Below are positions 21,635 through 36,712 of a stretch of DNA of 64,000 nucleotides, piece by piece. The notes beneath the pieces are model-generated. The model was given only the letters and a program-made list of their open reading frames with translations, did no database searches and had not been told where the DNA came from. The DNA comes from Pimelobacter simplex (GTDB lineage Bacteria; Actinomycetota; Actinomycetes; Propionibacteriales; Nocardioidaceae): NCBI RefSeq assembly GCF_024662235.1, contig NZ_CP096276.1:62001-126000 (forward strand). Reading direction: 5' to 3'. Within the stretch, counting starts at the first letter, position 1, and each line of letters starts with the position of its first letter. Made by a program: the position numbers and the translations under genes.

Positions 21635-22729
21635 GTGCACGTGTACGACGCGGTGGTCATCGGAGCCGGTCAGGCGGGGCTCTCCGCCTCCTTCCACCTG
21701 ACCCGGTTGGGCCTCGACCACGTCGTCCTCGACGCCAACCCGCAGCCCGGCGGCGCCTGGCAGCACCGGTGGGACTCGCTGTCGATGCACGACGTGCACG
21801 GCGTCGCGGACCTGCCCGACGCGCCCGCGCCGGGGGACTCCGGGGCCCGGGCCAACGTGGTCGTGCCGGACTGGTTCGGCCGCTACGAGAGCGAGCACGG
21901 GCTGCCCGTCGTCCGGCCGGTGCGGGTCGAGCGGGTGACCGAGGACGCCGACGGGCTGCTCGTCGTCCACGCGGGGGAGCGCGCGTGGACCGCACGCACG
22001 CTGGTCAACGCGACCGGCACCTGGACCCGGCCGTTCGTGCCGCACTACCCGGGCGCCGAGACGTTCGCGGGGGAGCAGCTGCACACCGCCGACTACCCGG
22101 GCCCCGAGCACTTCGACGGCAAGCGCGTCGTCGTGGTCGGCGGCGGGGCCTCCGCGGTGCAGTTCCTCGGCGAGCTGGGGCCGCGGACCGACGTGGTCTG
22201 GGTGACCCGCCGGCCGCCGGTGTGGCGCGACCGCTTCGACGAGAACGCCGGGCGCCACGCGATCGAGCTCGTCCAGGAACGGGTCCGTGCGGGCCTGCCC
22301 CCGGCGAGCGTGGTGAGCGTGACCGGGCTGGCGCTGCGCCCGCAGGAGCAGGAGGCCGCCCGGCTGGGCGTGTACGAGCGCCGGCGCCCGATGTTCGCGC
22401 GGATCGAGCCCGACGGCGTGCGCTGGGCCGACGGCTCGTTCGAGCGGGCCGACGTCATCCTCTGGGCGACCGGGTTCCGGCCGGCCGTGGGCCACCTCGC
22501 GCCGCTGCACCTGCGCAGCGAGCACGGCGGGATCGCCCTGCTGCAGAGCGGGACCGACGTGCAGACCGCGACCACCACGCTGCGCGACCCGCGGGTCCAG
22601 CTCGTGGGCTACGGACCCTCGGCCAGCACCATCGGCGGCAACCGCGCCGGCCGGGCCGCGGCGCTCGCCGTCCGGCGCTACCTCGCCGAGCACCCTCTGG
22701 AGCTCGCCGAGGATCGTGCGCTAGCGTGA
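21635..22729 (+). CDS. flavin-dependent monooxygenase-like oxidoreductase
   Basis: 364 residues. An N-terminal FAD site (VVIGAGQAGLSASFHL) and a second dinucleotide site for NAD(P)H (VVVVGGGASAVQFL, near residue 170) plus LWATGFRP near the C-terminus place it in the FMO / thioredoxin-reductase-like group. Short compared with true Baeyer-Villiger enzymes. Substrate unknown. It lies just upstream of the TPP riboswitch but in front of it, so it is not under riboswitch control. Confidence 0.85.
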   Translation: MHVYDAVVIGAGQAGLSASFHLTRLGLDHVVLDANPQPGGAWQHRWDSLSMHDVHGVADLPDAPAPGDSGARANVVVPDWFGRYESEHGLPVVRPVRVERVTEDADGLLVVHAGERAWTARTLVNATGTWTRPFVPHYPGAETFAGEQLHTADYPGPEHFDGKRVVVVGGGASAVQFLGELGPRTDVVWVTRRPPVWRDRFDENAGRHAIELVQERVRAGLPPASVVSVTGLALRPQEQEAARLGVYERRRPMFARIEPDGVRWADGSFERADVILWATGFRPAVGHLAPLHLRSEHGGIALLQSGTDVQTATTTLRDPRVQLVGYGPSASTIGGNRAGRAAALAVRRYLAEHPLELAEDRALA

Positions 22730-22740
22730 GTCACGACCAC

Positions 22741-22826
22741 CCACGGGAGTCCGCGGCAGCGGGCTGAGAGGGAGCTGGAGCCGCTCCGACCGTCACACCT
22801 GATCCGGATCATGCCGGCGAAGGAAC
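22741..22826 (+). ncRNA. TPP riboswitch (THI element)
   Basis: The two TPP-binding cores are plain: GGGCTGAGAGGG (22761-22772, pyrimidine sensor) and ACCTGATCCGGATCATGCCGGCGAAGGAA in positions 22797-22825 (pyrophosphate sensor). The closing stem lies next to AGGAA at 22821-22825, the ribosome binding site of thiE 8 nt before its ATG, so TPP binding should block translation of the thi operon. No terminator is visible, consistent with translational control. Confidence 0.95.
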
Positions 22827-22833
22827 GGACCTG

Positions 22834-23423
22834 ATGAGCGCACGTCTTTTCTGCCTGACCTCCTCCGCGGAGGACCTCACCCTGCTGCCCGCGCTGGCCG
22901 AGGCCGGCGTCGACGGCTTCCAGGTGCGGGACAAGTCCCTGCCCACCGGCGCGCTGGTCGCGCTGACCCGGTCGGTGCTGGCCGCCGTCCGGCCGTACGG
23001 CGCCACGGTCGTCGTCAACGACCGGTTGGACGTCGCCCTCGCGGCGGGCGCGGACGGCGTCCACCTCGGCACGAGCGACCTCGCCGTCGCCGACGCCCGC
23101 CGGCTCGCGCCCGGGCTGCTCGTCGGGGCGACCTGCCGCTCGCGCGCCGAGGTCGTCGCCGCCGCGGAGGCCGGGGCCGACTACGCCGGCTTCGGCCCGG
23201 TGCTCGCGACCTCGTCCAAGGCCGGCTTGCCCATGCCGCTGGGGTTCGCGGCCGTGACCGCGGCCGCCGGCGTGCTGCCGCTGGTGGCGATCGGCGGGCT
23301 CGGCACGGACTCCGCCGCGCATGCGCGCGCCGCCGGTGCGTACGGCGTGGCGGTGATCGGCGCGATCTGGCGACAACCCGACCCGGTGGGGTCAGCGAAG
23401 GAGCTCGTCGCGGCGGTCGGCTG

Positions 23424-23424
<1 letters not shown>
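22834..23424 (+). CDS. thiE: thiamine-phosphate synthase
   Basis: Joins HMP pyrophosphate and thiazole phosphate to give thiamine phosphate. 196 residues, a TIM barrel with FQVRDKSL, VVNDRLDVALAAGADGVHLG and GADYAGFGPVLATSSK, and the phosphate-binding VAIGGLG and GVAVIGAI loops. The usual GxSxH segment is ATCRS here. First gene of the riboswitch-controlled thi operon; its stop overlaps the thiO start (TGATG). Confidence 0.92.
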
Positions 23425-25381
<1,957 letters not shown>

Positions 25382-25385
25382 ACCA

Positions 25386-25436
25386 CCCCACGGACTTCTT
25401 CTCCTCCGCTGCGCTCCCCCGAACAAGTCCGCGGGG
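25386..25436 (+). repeat. inverted repeat overlapping the second thiE ribosome binding region
   Basis: Arms 25386-25397 and 25425-25436 match at 11 of 12 positions around a pyrimidine-rich 27-nt loop. The 3' arm ends in GGGG six nt before the GTG at 25443, so the hairpin would sequester the only purine-rich stretch before that start. Confidence 0.6.
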
Positions 25437-25442
25437 ACCCCG

Positions 25443-29021
<3,579 letters not shown>

Positions 29022-29078
29022 GGGCGCCAGCCTGCCACCCGCCGCCGACAGGACGGGCGCATCCGCGAAGATGGCGCC

Positions 29079-30083
29079 ATGACCAGACCCACCGTGGCGA
29101 TCGGCGCCCTTGGCGGCACGATCGCCTCCACGTCGAGTGCCGACGACGGCAGCGAGGTCGTCCCGACCCTGACCGCGGAGCGGCTCGCCGCCGCAGTGCC
29201 GGGGCTCGGCGACCTCGCGACGGTCCGCGCCGAGACCCTCGCCCAGCTGCCGAGCCCGTCGCTGGACGAGCCGACCGTGCTGCGGACCCTGCGCTGGGCG
29301 CACGACGCCGTGGATGCCGGAGCGACCGGCGTGGTGATCACCCAGGGCACGGACACGCTGGAGGAGTCGGCGTACCTGCTCGACCTGTTCTGGGACCGCC
29401 CCGAGCCGCTGGTGGTCACCGGCGCGATGCGCGCGCCCCAAGCCGCGGGTGCCGACGGTCCGGCCAACCTGCTCACCGCGGTCCGCTGCGCGCTCGCCAC
29501 GTCCTCGCACGAGCGGGGTGTGCTCGTGGCGTTCGACGACGAGATCCACCAGGCGCGGTGGGTGGCCAAGACCGACTCGATGTCGACGAGCGCCTTCCGG
29601 TCCGCCGGCTTCGGCCCGATCGGCCGCTGCGTCGAGGCCGAGGTCGTCTACGGCGTACCGGCGAGCCGCGCGCCCGCCCTGGCCCTGCCCGCCGCCGACA
29701 CCCCCGACCCGCGCGTCCCGCTGCTCGCGACCTACCTCGGCGACGACGGGCACGTCCTCGACGCGGTCCGCGACAGCGGTGTCGACGGCGTCGTGATCGC
29801 CGGCTTCGGCGCCGGTCACGTGTCGGCCGCGATGGCCGCCGCGGTCGGCCGCGCCGCCGAGCGGATGCCGGTCGTCTTCGCCTCGCGCACGGGCTCCGGC
29901 CCCACCGGTCGGGCGATGTACGGCTACCCGGGCTCCGAGATCGACCTGCTCGCCCGCGGTGCCATCGGCGCCGGCTGGCTGCCGCCGGTCAAGGCCCGGC
30001 TGCTGCTGTGGGCGCTGCTGGCGACGGGCTCCGCCGACCCGGCCCGGCTGCACGCCGAGCTCGCCGCGCGCGGCACTCCTTAG
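29079..30083 (+). CDS. L-asparaginase
   Basis: Hydrolyses asparagine to aspartate and ammonia. 334 residues. The first catalytic threonine is in LGGTIAST and the second in ITQGTDTLEESAYLL (many homologues have HGTDT), followed by TGAMR and a FDDEIHQAR segment. No signal peptide, so cytosolic. ATG at 29079; a -10-like GAAGAT lies 6 nt upstream. Stop codon overlaps the stop of the convergent DUF4032 gene in a 4-bp TTAG. Confidence 0.9.
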   Translation: MTRPTVAIGALGGTIASTSSADDGSEVVPTLTAERLAAAVPGLGDLATVRAETLAQLPSPSLDEPTVLRTLRWAHDAVDAGATGVVITQGTDTLEESAYLLDLFWDRPEPLVVTGAMRAPQAAGADGPANLLTAVRCALATSSHERGVLVAFDDEIHQARWVAKTDSMSTSAFRSAGFGPIGRCVEAEVVYGVPASRAPALALPAADTPDPRVPLLATYLGDDGHVLDAVRDSGVDGVVIAGFGAGHVSAAMAAAVGRAAERMPVVFASRTGSGPTGRAMYGYPGSEIDLLARGAIGAGWLPPVKARLLLWALLATGSADPARLHAELAARGTP

Positions 30084-31282
30084 GGCGCCGCTCCCGGCAG
30101 GTCGGGCGGCCGGTGCGGGAGCACGTTCTCGACGTAGTCGCGCGCCGACTCGATGATGTCGACCTCGTGCCCGGCCTCGTCCGAGAGCGCCCAGCGGTGC
30201 TCCATCACCTCGTGGAAGTACTCCGCGGGCGAGATCGTCGTGCGCATGCCGGGCGGCAGCAGGTCGACGATGGGGGTGTAGATCGTGGTGAGCCAACGGC
30301 GGGCGACGGTCTCGCGGTCCTCGTCGTCGTACCCGAAGTGGGCGGTGTAGGCAGCGAGGTCGTTGAGCAGCTTGCGCGCCTGGCTGTCCTCGGCGACGAG
30401 CCCGGTGAGCTCGCGCAGCTCGCGCCGGTGGTGTCCGGCCTCGACCACCTTGGGCTGGATGCGCACCCGGTCGGAGTCGGTCTGCACGTCGAGCTCGTCG
30501 ACGTCGAAGCCGAGGTCGTTGAGGCGCGCGATCCGCTGCTCGACGCGGTACCACTCGTCGGCGCCGAACTCCTCGGCGGCGGTGAGCTCGTCCCACAGCG
30601 CGTGGTAGCGGTCGGCGAGCTGGGCGACGACCTCCTGGCCGTCGACCTCGACGTCCGTGTCGCCGCTGGCCTGGAGGTCGAGCAGCTCGGCGAAGATGTT
30701 CTCGACGCCGACCGTGACGTCGTGCTCGCGCATCGCGTCGGACAGGTGCGAGCGCAGCTCGCCGGTCTCGGCATCGACGAGGAAAGCGGCGAAACCCCCG
30801 GCGCTACGGCGGAAAAGCGCGTTGGAGAGCGAGACGTCGCCCCAGAAGAAGCCGGCCAGGTGCAGGCGCACCAGCAGCACGACGAGGGCGTCGACGAGGG
30901 CCGGGACCTGGTGCGCGGGAAGCCCGCGCTGGAAGATCGTGCGATAGGGCAGCGAGTAGTGCAGGTGCTCGGTGAGGAGTGCGGCGGGCAGCGGTTCGCC
31001 GGCGTCGGAGCGGCGTCCCGTCACCACCCCCCGTGGGACGACGGCCGGCTGGTCGAGCCGCTGCAGGTCGCGCAGCAGGTGGTACTCCCGCAGTGCGATG
31101 GCCTCCTGGGTCTCCTTGACCGCGACGAACTGCCGGTTCACCTGGACCACCCGGACCACGTGGCGCGACAGCCCGAGGGGGAGCGGGACGACGTACCAGT
31201 CCTCCCACTCGGCGAGCGGGCGCGACCACGGCAGCCGGAAGAGCGCCGGATCGGTGCGTGCCGCGACGACGTGGAGCGCCAT
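30080..31282 (-). CDS. DUF4032 family protein with kinase-like fold
   Basis: 400 residues, actinobacterial DUF4032. The central part looks like a protein-kinase/LPS-kinase fold: VHLAGFFWGD-type catalytic loop (LHLAGFFWGDVSLSNALF) followed by FLVDAETGEL in the place of the metal-binding strand, and an N-terminal VAVKETQEAIALREYHLL that may hold the ATP lysine and glutamate. The C-terminal half is helical. Target unknown. ATG start 7 nt after TAACTT, so leaderless. Confidence 0.82.
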   Translation of the reverse strand: MALHVVAARTDPALFRLPWSRPLAEWEDWYVVPLPLGLSRHVVRVVQVNRQFVAVKETQEAIALREYHLLRDLQRLDQPAVVPRGVVTGRRSDAGEPLPAALLTEHLHYSLPYRTIFQRGLPAHQVPALVDALVVLLVRLHLAGFFWGDVSLSNALFRRSAGGFAAFLVDAETGELRSHLSDAMREHDVTVGVENIFAELLDLQASGDTDVEVDGQEVVAQLADRYHALWDELTAAEEFGADEWYRVEQRIARLNDLGFDVDELDVQTDSDRVRIQPKVVEAGHHRRELRELTGLVAEDSQARKLLNDLAAYTAHFGYDDEDRETVARRWLTTIYTPIVDLLPPGMRTTISPAEYFHEVMEHRWALSDEAGHEVDIIESARDYVENVLPHRPPDLPGAAP

Positions 31283-31289
31283 GACAGCA

Positions 31290-31318
31290 AAGTTACGACG
31301 TCTGGAATCGCACGTCAC
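31290..31318 (-). promoter_or_regulatory. promoter of the DUF4032 gene
   Basis: On the minus strand: GTGACG (31313-31318), 17 nt, TAACTT (31290-31295), then 7 nt to the ATG. One of the few leaderless promoters here with a fair -35 box. Confidence 0.6.
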
Positions 31319-31346
31319 GGGCACTGATCCCTCACGGGGGCGTGGA

Positions 31347-31396
31347 CAAGAGTGCCTCCGCTGGGCTAGGACTGAGTGACGCACGCCACACTCTTG
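31347..31396. promoter_or_regulatory. spaced 8-bp inverted repeat in the sugar operon leader
   Basis: CAAGAGTG (31347-31354) and CACTCTTG (31389-31396) are perfect inverted copies 34 bp apart, ending at the GGGAGGGG ribosome binding site of the LpqY-like gene. It may be a split operator or an mRNA hairpin. Confidence 0.5.
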
Positions 31397-31413
31397 GGAG
31401 GGGTGATCGGGCG

Positions 31414-32760
31414 ATGAGGTCGACAAGTGAGGTGCTGAGGCGAAGGTCTCGACGAAGGCGACGCGCTGTCGCCGGAGCCGCCGTGGCGGTGCTCGCCACC
31501 ACCACGCTGAGCGCGTGCGGCGACTCGGGCAAGCCGGTCCTCAACTGGTACGTGAACCCCGACGGGGTGGCCACGTTCGAGAAGTACGCCAAGTCGTGCA
31601 GCACCGGTGACTACGACATCGCGGTCCAGCAGCTGCCGAACTCGGCGACCGACCAGCGCACCCAGCTGGCGCGCCGGCTCGCGGCCAAGGACTCCTCGAC
31701 GGACCTGATGAACCTCGACCCCGTCTTCGTGGCCGAGTTCGCCAACGCCGGATGGCTCGAGCCCGTCGAGGGTGAGCTCGCCGACGCGATCAACGGCAGC
31801 CTCGAGGGCGGCGGTGACTACCTGGCCGGCGCGGCCAACACGGTGACCTGGAACGACAAGGTCTACGCGATCCCGCTCTGGGCCAACACCCAGGTGCTCT
31901 GGTACCGCAAGTCGCTCGCCGAGGCCGCGGGACTCGACATGACCAAGCCGGTCACCTGGAAGCAGGTCATCGACGCGGCCTCCGACAACGGGGGCACGGT
32001 CGGCGTCCAGGCCAACAAGTACGAGGCCTACGTCGTGTGGATCAACGCCCTCATCCAGGGCGCCGGCGGCGACATCGTCTCCGACACCGAGGCCGGGCGC
32101 GACGCCAAGGTCGACGTCGACTCCGCCGCCGGCCGAGACGCGGCCACGGTCATCCAGGAGCTCGCCGACTCCAAGGCGGCCCAGCCCGACCTGTCGGTGT
32201 CGAACGAGGGCACCAGCCTGGGGCAGATGTTCCCGGCCGAGGGCCCTGGCGAGTTCATGGTCAATTGGACGTTCGTCTACAAGAACTACGAAGGCCTGAT
32301 CGGCCAGGCCGGCGGCCCCACCAAGGAGCAGTTCGCCGACCTCGGCTGGGTGCGCTACCCGGCCACGGTCGAGGGCGAGACCTCCAAGCCGCCGGTGGGC
32401 GGCATCGACATCGGCGTCGGTGCCTACACCAAGCACGCCGACTGGGCGACCGAGGCGGCCCGCTGCATCACGTCCGAGAAGGCGCAGGTCGACCTGGCCC
32501 TCAACGACGGCCTGATGCCGTCGACCAACGCGGCGTACGACCAGGTGGCGGCCAGCGGCAAGTACCCCAAGGACCTGATCGAGCTCTTCCGCACGAGCGT
32601 GGACGAGGGCGGGCCGCGACCCAAGAGCGCCTTCTACGCGATGATCTCGGGCGCCATCCAGGCCAAGTGGCACTCGCCGACCTCGGTCGACCCGGGCAGC
32701 ACGCCCGAGGAGTCCGCGACCTACCTGAAGGACGTGCTGGAAGGGAAGTCGCTGCTATGA
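31414..32760 (+). CDS. lpqY: LpqY-like sugar-binding lipoprotein
   Basis: Substrate-binding lipoprotein of a carbohydrate ABC importer, 448 residues. Basic N-terminus, then lipobox LSAC (Cys near residue 35). The body aligns by eye with mycobacterial LpqY (trehalose binding): VQQLPNSATDQRTQLARRLAAKDSSTDLMNLDPVFVAEFANAGW. ATG behind GGGAGGGG. Stop overlaps the first permease. Trehalose is the favoured substrate by homology, but maltose or related glycosides cannot be excluded. Confidence 0.85.
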   Translation: MRSTSEVLRRRSRRRRRAVAGAAVAVLATTTLSACGDSGKPVLNWYVNPDGVATFEKYAKSCSTGDYDIAVQQLPNSATDQRTQLARRLAAKDSSTDLMNLDPVFVAEFANAGWLEPVEGELADAINGSLEGGGDYLAGAANTVTWNDKVYAIPLWANTQVLWYRKSLAEAAGLDMTKPVTWKQVIDAASDNGGTVGVQANKYEAYVVWINALIQGAGGDIVSDTEAGRDAKVDVDSAAGRDAATVIQELADSKAAQPDLSVSNEGTSLGQMFPAEGPGEFMVNWTFVYKNYEGLIGQAGGPTKEQFADLGWVRYPATVEGETSKPPVGGIDIGVGAYTKHADWATEAARCITSEKAQVDLALNDGLMPSTNAAYDQVAASGKYPKDLIELFRTSVDEGGPRPKSAFYAMISGAIQAKWHSPTSVDPGSTPEESATYLKDVLEGKSLL

Positions 32761-33704
32761 GCACCGTCACCGCCCCCACCACCACCGGCGGTCACCGCCG
32801 GACCGGAAAGCCGGAGGTCAGCGACCGGGCCCGGGCCGAGACCCGCCTCGGGCAGCGGCTCGTGGCTCCGGCCGTCGTCCTGATGCTGATCGTGACGGCG
32901 TTCCCGATGCTGCGGGCGATCTACCTGTCGACCTTCGACTACGCGCTGACCGCGCCGGACGACCGCAACTTCATCGGAGTGCGCAACTACGTCACGGCGC
33001 TGACCGATCCGCTGTTCTGGCAGACGACCGGGGTGACCGTGCTCTACATGGTCGTCACCGTCGCGATCGAGCTGGTGATCGGCTTCATCTTCGCGATGGT
33101 GATGCACCGGGTGATCTTCGCCCGCGGCATCATCCGGACGTCGATCCTCGTGCCCTACGGCATCATCACCGTGGTCTCGGGCTTCGCCTGGCAGTTCGCC
33201 TTCTCCTACCAGAACGGCTTCATCAACGGCTGGCTGCCGTTCGTGGGCGACGACTTCAACTGGTTCGGCCAGACCGGGTCGGCGGTGGTCTCGATCATGG
33301 TCTCGGAGATCTGGAAGACCACGCCGTTCATGTCGCTGCTCCTGCTGGCCGGGCTGGCCCAGGTCAGCGAGGACATGATCGAGGCGGCCAAGGTCGACGG
33401 CGCCACGTGGATGCAGCGGCTGACCAAGGTGATCCTGCCGAACATGCGGGCCGCCATCATGGTCGCCGTCCTGTTCCGGGCGCTCGACGCCTACCGGATC
33501 TTCGACAACATCTTCGTGATGACCGCCGGTGCGGTGAAGACGGAGTCGATCAGCTTCCTGACCTACCGCCAGACCATCGAGCAGTTCCAGCTGGGCATGG
33601 GCTCCGCACTGTCGGTGCTGCTGTTCCTCTCGGTCCTGCTGGTGGCCTTCCTGATCGTCAAGCTGTTCCGCGTCGACCTGGCGCAGGCCCGGCAGGAGTC
33701 CTGA
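32757..33704 (+). CDS. sugA: sugar ABC transporter permease (SugA-like)
   Basis: 315-residue inner-membrane permease, MalF/SugA type, with six predicted helices after a Thr-rich cytoplasmic N-terminus. The EAA loop that docks to the ATPase reads EAAKVDGATWMQRLTKVILP. ATG start overlaps the binding-protein stop (ATGA). Second gene of the four-gene importer operon. Confidence 0.88.
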   Translation: MSTVTAPTTTGGHRRTGKPEVSDRARAETRLGQRLVAPAVVLMLIVTAFPMLRAIYLSTFDYALTAPDDRNFIGVRNYVTALTDPLFWQTTGVTVLYMVVTVAIELVIGFIFAMVMHRVIFARGIIRTSILVPYGIITVVSGFAWQFAFSYQNGFINGWLPFVGDDFNWFGQTGSAVVSIMVSEIWKTTPFMSLLLLAGLAQVSEDMIEAAKVDGATWMQRLTKVILPNMRAAIMVAVLFRALDAYRIFDNIFVMTAGAVKTESISFLTYRQTIEQFQLGMGSALSVLLFLSVLLVAFLIVKLFRVDLAQARQES

Positions 33705-33705
33705 G

Positions 33706-34548
33706 ATGAACCGCACCCGCAATCGCGTCGGCCTCGTCGTCGGCTGTGCCCTCATCCTGATCTGGTGCCTGCTGCCGGTGGCCTGGATCATCTCGCTGTC
33801 CTTCAAGTCCGAGGCCTCGATCACCAACGGCAACCCCGGCTTCTTCCCCGGCGACGGGACCGGCGCCGGCTGGGACAACTACCGGGCGGTCTGGGACAAC
33901 GAGCAGTTCCGGCGCGCGATCTTCAACTCGATCGGCATCAGCCTGATCGCGACCCTGCTCTCGGTCATCGTGGCCACGCTGGCGGCGTACGCCATCGCGC
34001 GGCTGGAGTTCCGTGGCAAGAAGCTCGTGCTCACCATCGCCCTCGTGATCGCGATGTTCCCGGTGGTCTCGCTGATCGGTCCGCTGTTCGACATGTGGCG
34101 CGCGACGGGGCTCTACGACACGTGGCCGGGGCTGATCATCCCCTACATGTCGTTCACGCTGCCGCTGGCGATCTGGACGCTGTCGGCGTTCTTCCGCGAG
34201 ATCCCGTGGGAGATGGAGCAGGCCGCCCAGGTCGACGGCGCGACGTCGTGGCAGGCGTTCCGCAAGGTGATCGTGCCGCTGGCCGCGCCCGGTGTGTTCA
34301 CCGCGGCGATCCTGACGTTCTTCTTCGCCTGGAACGACTTCGTCTTCGGCATCTCGCTGACCTCGACCGAGACCGCACGGCCCATCCCAGCGTCGTTGTC
34401 GTTCTTCGTCGGCGCCGATCCGTTCAACCGGCCGGCCTCGCTGCTGGCCGCGGGAGCGGTCATCGCGACCATCCCGATCATCGTCATCGTCCTGATTTTC
34501 CAACGCAAGATCGTGGCCGGGCTGACGTCCGGCGCGGTGAAGGGGTGA
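33706..34548 (+). CDS. sugB: sugar ABC transporter permease (SugB-like)
   Basis: 280-residue MalG/SugB-type permease with six helices and EAA loop EQAAQVDGATSWQAFRKVIVPLAAPG. It follows the first permease by one nucleotide. Together the two permeases form the translocation pore. Confidence 0.88.
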   Translation: MNRTRNRVGLVVGCALILIWCLLPVAWIISLSFKSEASITNGNPGFFPGDGTGAGWDNYRAVWDNEQFRRAIFNSIGISLIATLLSVIVATLAAYAIARLEFRGKKLVLTIALVIAMFPVVSLIGPLFDMWRATGLYDTWPGLIIPYMSFTLPLAIWTLSAFFREIPWEMEQAAQVDGATSWQAFRKVIVPLAAPGVFTAAILTFFFAWNDFVFGISLTSTETARPIPASLSFFVGADPFNRPASLLAAGAVIATIPIIVIVLIFQRKIVAGLTSGAVKG

Positions 34549-34555
34549 GGTTCCC

Positions 34556-35776
34556 ATGGCCGGCATCACGATGGACCACATCGTCAAGAAGTACGGCGAC
34601 GGCTTTCCCGCCGTGAACGACGTCTCGATCGACGTCGCCGACGGCGAGTTCATGATCCTCGTCGGGCCCTCGGGCTGCGGGAAGTCCACGCTGCTGCGGA
34701 TGATCGTCGGGCTGGAGGACATCACCTCCGGCGACATGATCATCGGGGAGCGCCGGGTCAACGACCTGGCGCCGCGCGAGCGCAACCTCGCGATGGTCTT
34801 CCAGAACTACGCGCTCTACCCGCACCTGACGGTCTACGAGAACATCGCCTTCCCGCTGCGCCTGGCCAAGATGCCCGACAGCGAGGTCGACCGGCTGGTG
34901 CGCGACGCGGCCGACACTCTCGAGCTCAACGAGCACCTGGAGCGCAAGCCCGGCAACCTGTCCGGTGGCCAGCGTCAGCGCGTCGCGATGGGACGGGCGA
35001 TCGTCCGCCAGGCCGACGCCTTCCTCTTCGACGAGCCGCTGTCGAACCTCGATGCCAAGCTGCGCGGCCAGATGCGCACCGAGATCGCCCGGCTCCAGAA
35101 GCGGCTCGGCATCACGACCGTCTACGTCACCCACGACCAGACCGAGGCGATGACGCTCGGCGACCGGGTCGCCGTCCTCAAGCGGGGACTGCTGCAGCAG
35201 CTCGCGACCCCGCGCGAGCTCTACGAGAACCCGGGCAACCTGTTCGTGGCCGGCTTCATCGGCTCGCCGCCGATGAACTTCATGCCCGCCACCGTCGAGG
35301 GGACGCGGGTGCAGCTGCCGTTCGGCACCGTCGAGATCCCCGCCGACCGGGCCGAGCGGGCCGCCGGGCGCGGCCTGCTCATCGCGGGCATCCGGCCCGA
35401 GCACTTCGAGGACGCCTCGCTCGCCGACGCCGAGGGGCGGACCGGCTCGACGTTCCGGGCCACCGTCGACGTCGTGGAGTGGCTGGGCAACGAGACCTAC
35501 GCCTACATCCCGTTCGAGTCGCCCGACGAGGTCAAGCAGCAGCTGCTCCAGCTCGAGAAGGACCTCGACGGCGAGGCCCTGCGCACCCAGCTTGTGGTCT
35601 CGCTCGACGGCGCGAGCCGGATCGCCGAGGGCCAGGAGGCCGAGATCTGGGTCGACGGACGCCGGATGCACCTCTTCGACCCGGCCACCGGCGAGAACCT
35701 CACCGTCGACCACGAGCGGGCCGGGCGGATCCCGGGCGCCGAGGTGGCGGCGGCGGATCCCGCGGCGGCGTCCTAG
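34556..35776 (+). CDS. sugC: sugar ABC transporter ATP-binding protein (SugC/MsmK-like)
   Basis: 406-residue ATPase: Walker A GPSGCGKST, signature LSGGQRQRVAMGRA, Walker B AFLFDEPLSNLD, switch His in VYVTHDQTEA, then a MalK-type regulatory OB domain (IAGIRPEHFEDA) with an insert. It drives uptake through the preceding permeases. Its stop codon shares a palindromic CTAG with the convergent hydrolase stop. Confidence 0.9.
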   Translation: MAGITMDHIVKKYGDGFPAVNDVSIDVADGEFMILVGPSGCGKSTLLRMIVGLEDITSGDMIIGERRVNDLAPRERNLAMVFQNYALYPHLTVYENIAFPLRLAKMPDSEVDRLVRDAADTLELNEHLERKPGNLSGGQRQRVAMGRAIVRQADAFLFDEPLSNLDAKLRGQMRTEIARLQKRLGITTVYVTHDQTEAMTLGDRVAVLKRGLLQQLATPRELYENPGNLFVAGFIGSPPMNFMPATVEGTRVQLPFGTVEIPADRAERAAGRGLLIAGIRPEHFEDASLADAEGRTGSTFRATVDVVEWLGNETYAYIPFESPDEVKQQLLQLEKDLDGEALRTQLVVSLDGASRIAEGQEAEIWVDGRRMHLFDPATGENLTVDHERAGRIPGAEVAAADPAAAS

Positions 35777-36687
35777 GGCCGGCGGCCGGCGCGGTCCGCC
35801 GTACGACGGATCGCGCGGACGAACGTCGGGAACAGCGGCGCCGGCAGGTCGTGCCCCCAACCGGGCACCAGCACGACCTCCGCGCCGCGGATCGCGGCCG
35901 CGGTCGCGCGCCCGCCGGACACGTGCACCATCTTGTCGGCCAGGCCGTGCAGCACCGTCGTCGGCGCAGTGATCTCGCCCAGACGGCGGGTGCGGTCGGG
36001 CTGGGTGAGGACGGCGAGCATCTGGCGCACCACACCGGCCTCGTCGACCCCGCGGTCCCAGGTCTCGCCCGCGCGTGCGCGCAGGTCCGCCTCGTCGACC
36101 GGGAAGCCGGGGGAGCCGATGATGGCCCAGACGAGCAGCGCTCGTCGTACGTAGGCCTCCTTGCCGGGCCCCCGCCGCGCCGCCAGCGTCGGCAGCAGCG
36201 CCGGGCTCTGCCACCCGACCCCACGCCGCCCGGTCGTCGACATGATGCTCACCAGGCTGAGCACCCGCTCGGGCGCGTCGAGCGCCATCGTCTGGGCGAT
36301 CATGCCGCCCATCGAGACCCCCGCGACGTGCGCCGCGGGCAGCCCGAGGTGGTCGAGCAGCCCGAGGGCGTCGCCGGCCAGGTCCCCGATCGAGTACGGC
36401 GCCGGCGCCGGCGCCCCGACGAAGGCCCGCGCCAGGCGTCCGGTGGTCACCCGTCCGGTCATCCGGGTCGAGCGCCCGGTGTCGCGGTTGTCGTAGCGGA
36501 TCACGTAGAACCCCGCCTCGGCGAGCCGCACGCACAGCTCCCGCGGCCACCACGTCATCGGACCGCCCAGCCCCATGACGAGCAGCAGCGGCTCGGCGTC
36601 GGGATCGCCGAACGTCTGGTAGCAGAGCTCGATGCCGTTGCTCAGCGGGGCCAGCAGCTCGTCCGAGACCGTGGTTGCGGGAGACAT
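35773..36687 (-). CDS. alpha/beta hydrolase
   Basis: 304-residue hydrolase. Oxyanion segment LLLVMGLGGPMTWW, nucleophile elbow GVSMGGMIAQTMAL (Ser near 125), acidic residue in TTVLHGLADKMV, and catalytic His in VLVPGWGHDLP. No signal peptide. Substrate unknown. Divergent from a second hydrolase gene; 3' end overlaps sugC by four bases. Confidence 0.88.
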   Translation of the reverse strand: MSPATTVSDELLAPLSNGIELCYQTFGDPDAEPLLLVMGLGGPMTWWPRELCVRLAEAGFYVIRYDNRDTGRSTRMTGRVTTGRLARAFVGAPAPAPYSIGDLAGDALGLLDHLGLPAAHVAGVSMGGMIAQTMALDAPERVLSLVSIMSTTGRRGVGWQSPALLPTLAARRGPGKEAYVRRALLVWAIIGSPGFPVDEADLRARAGETWDRGVDEAGVVRQMLAVLTQPDRTRRLGEITAPTTVLHGLADKMVHVSGGRATAAAIRGAEVVLVPGWGHDLPAPLFPTFVRAIRRTADRAGRRP

Positions 36688-36712
36688 GCTCCCAGTGTGC
36701 CCAATTGCGAGT

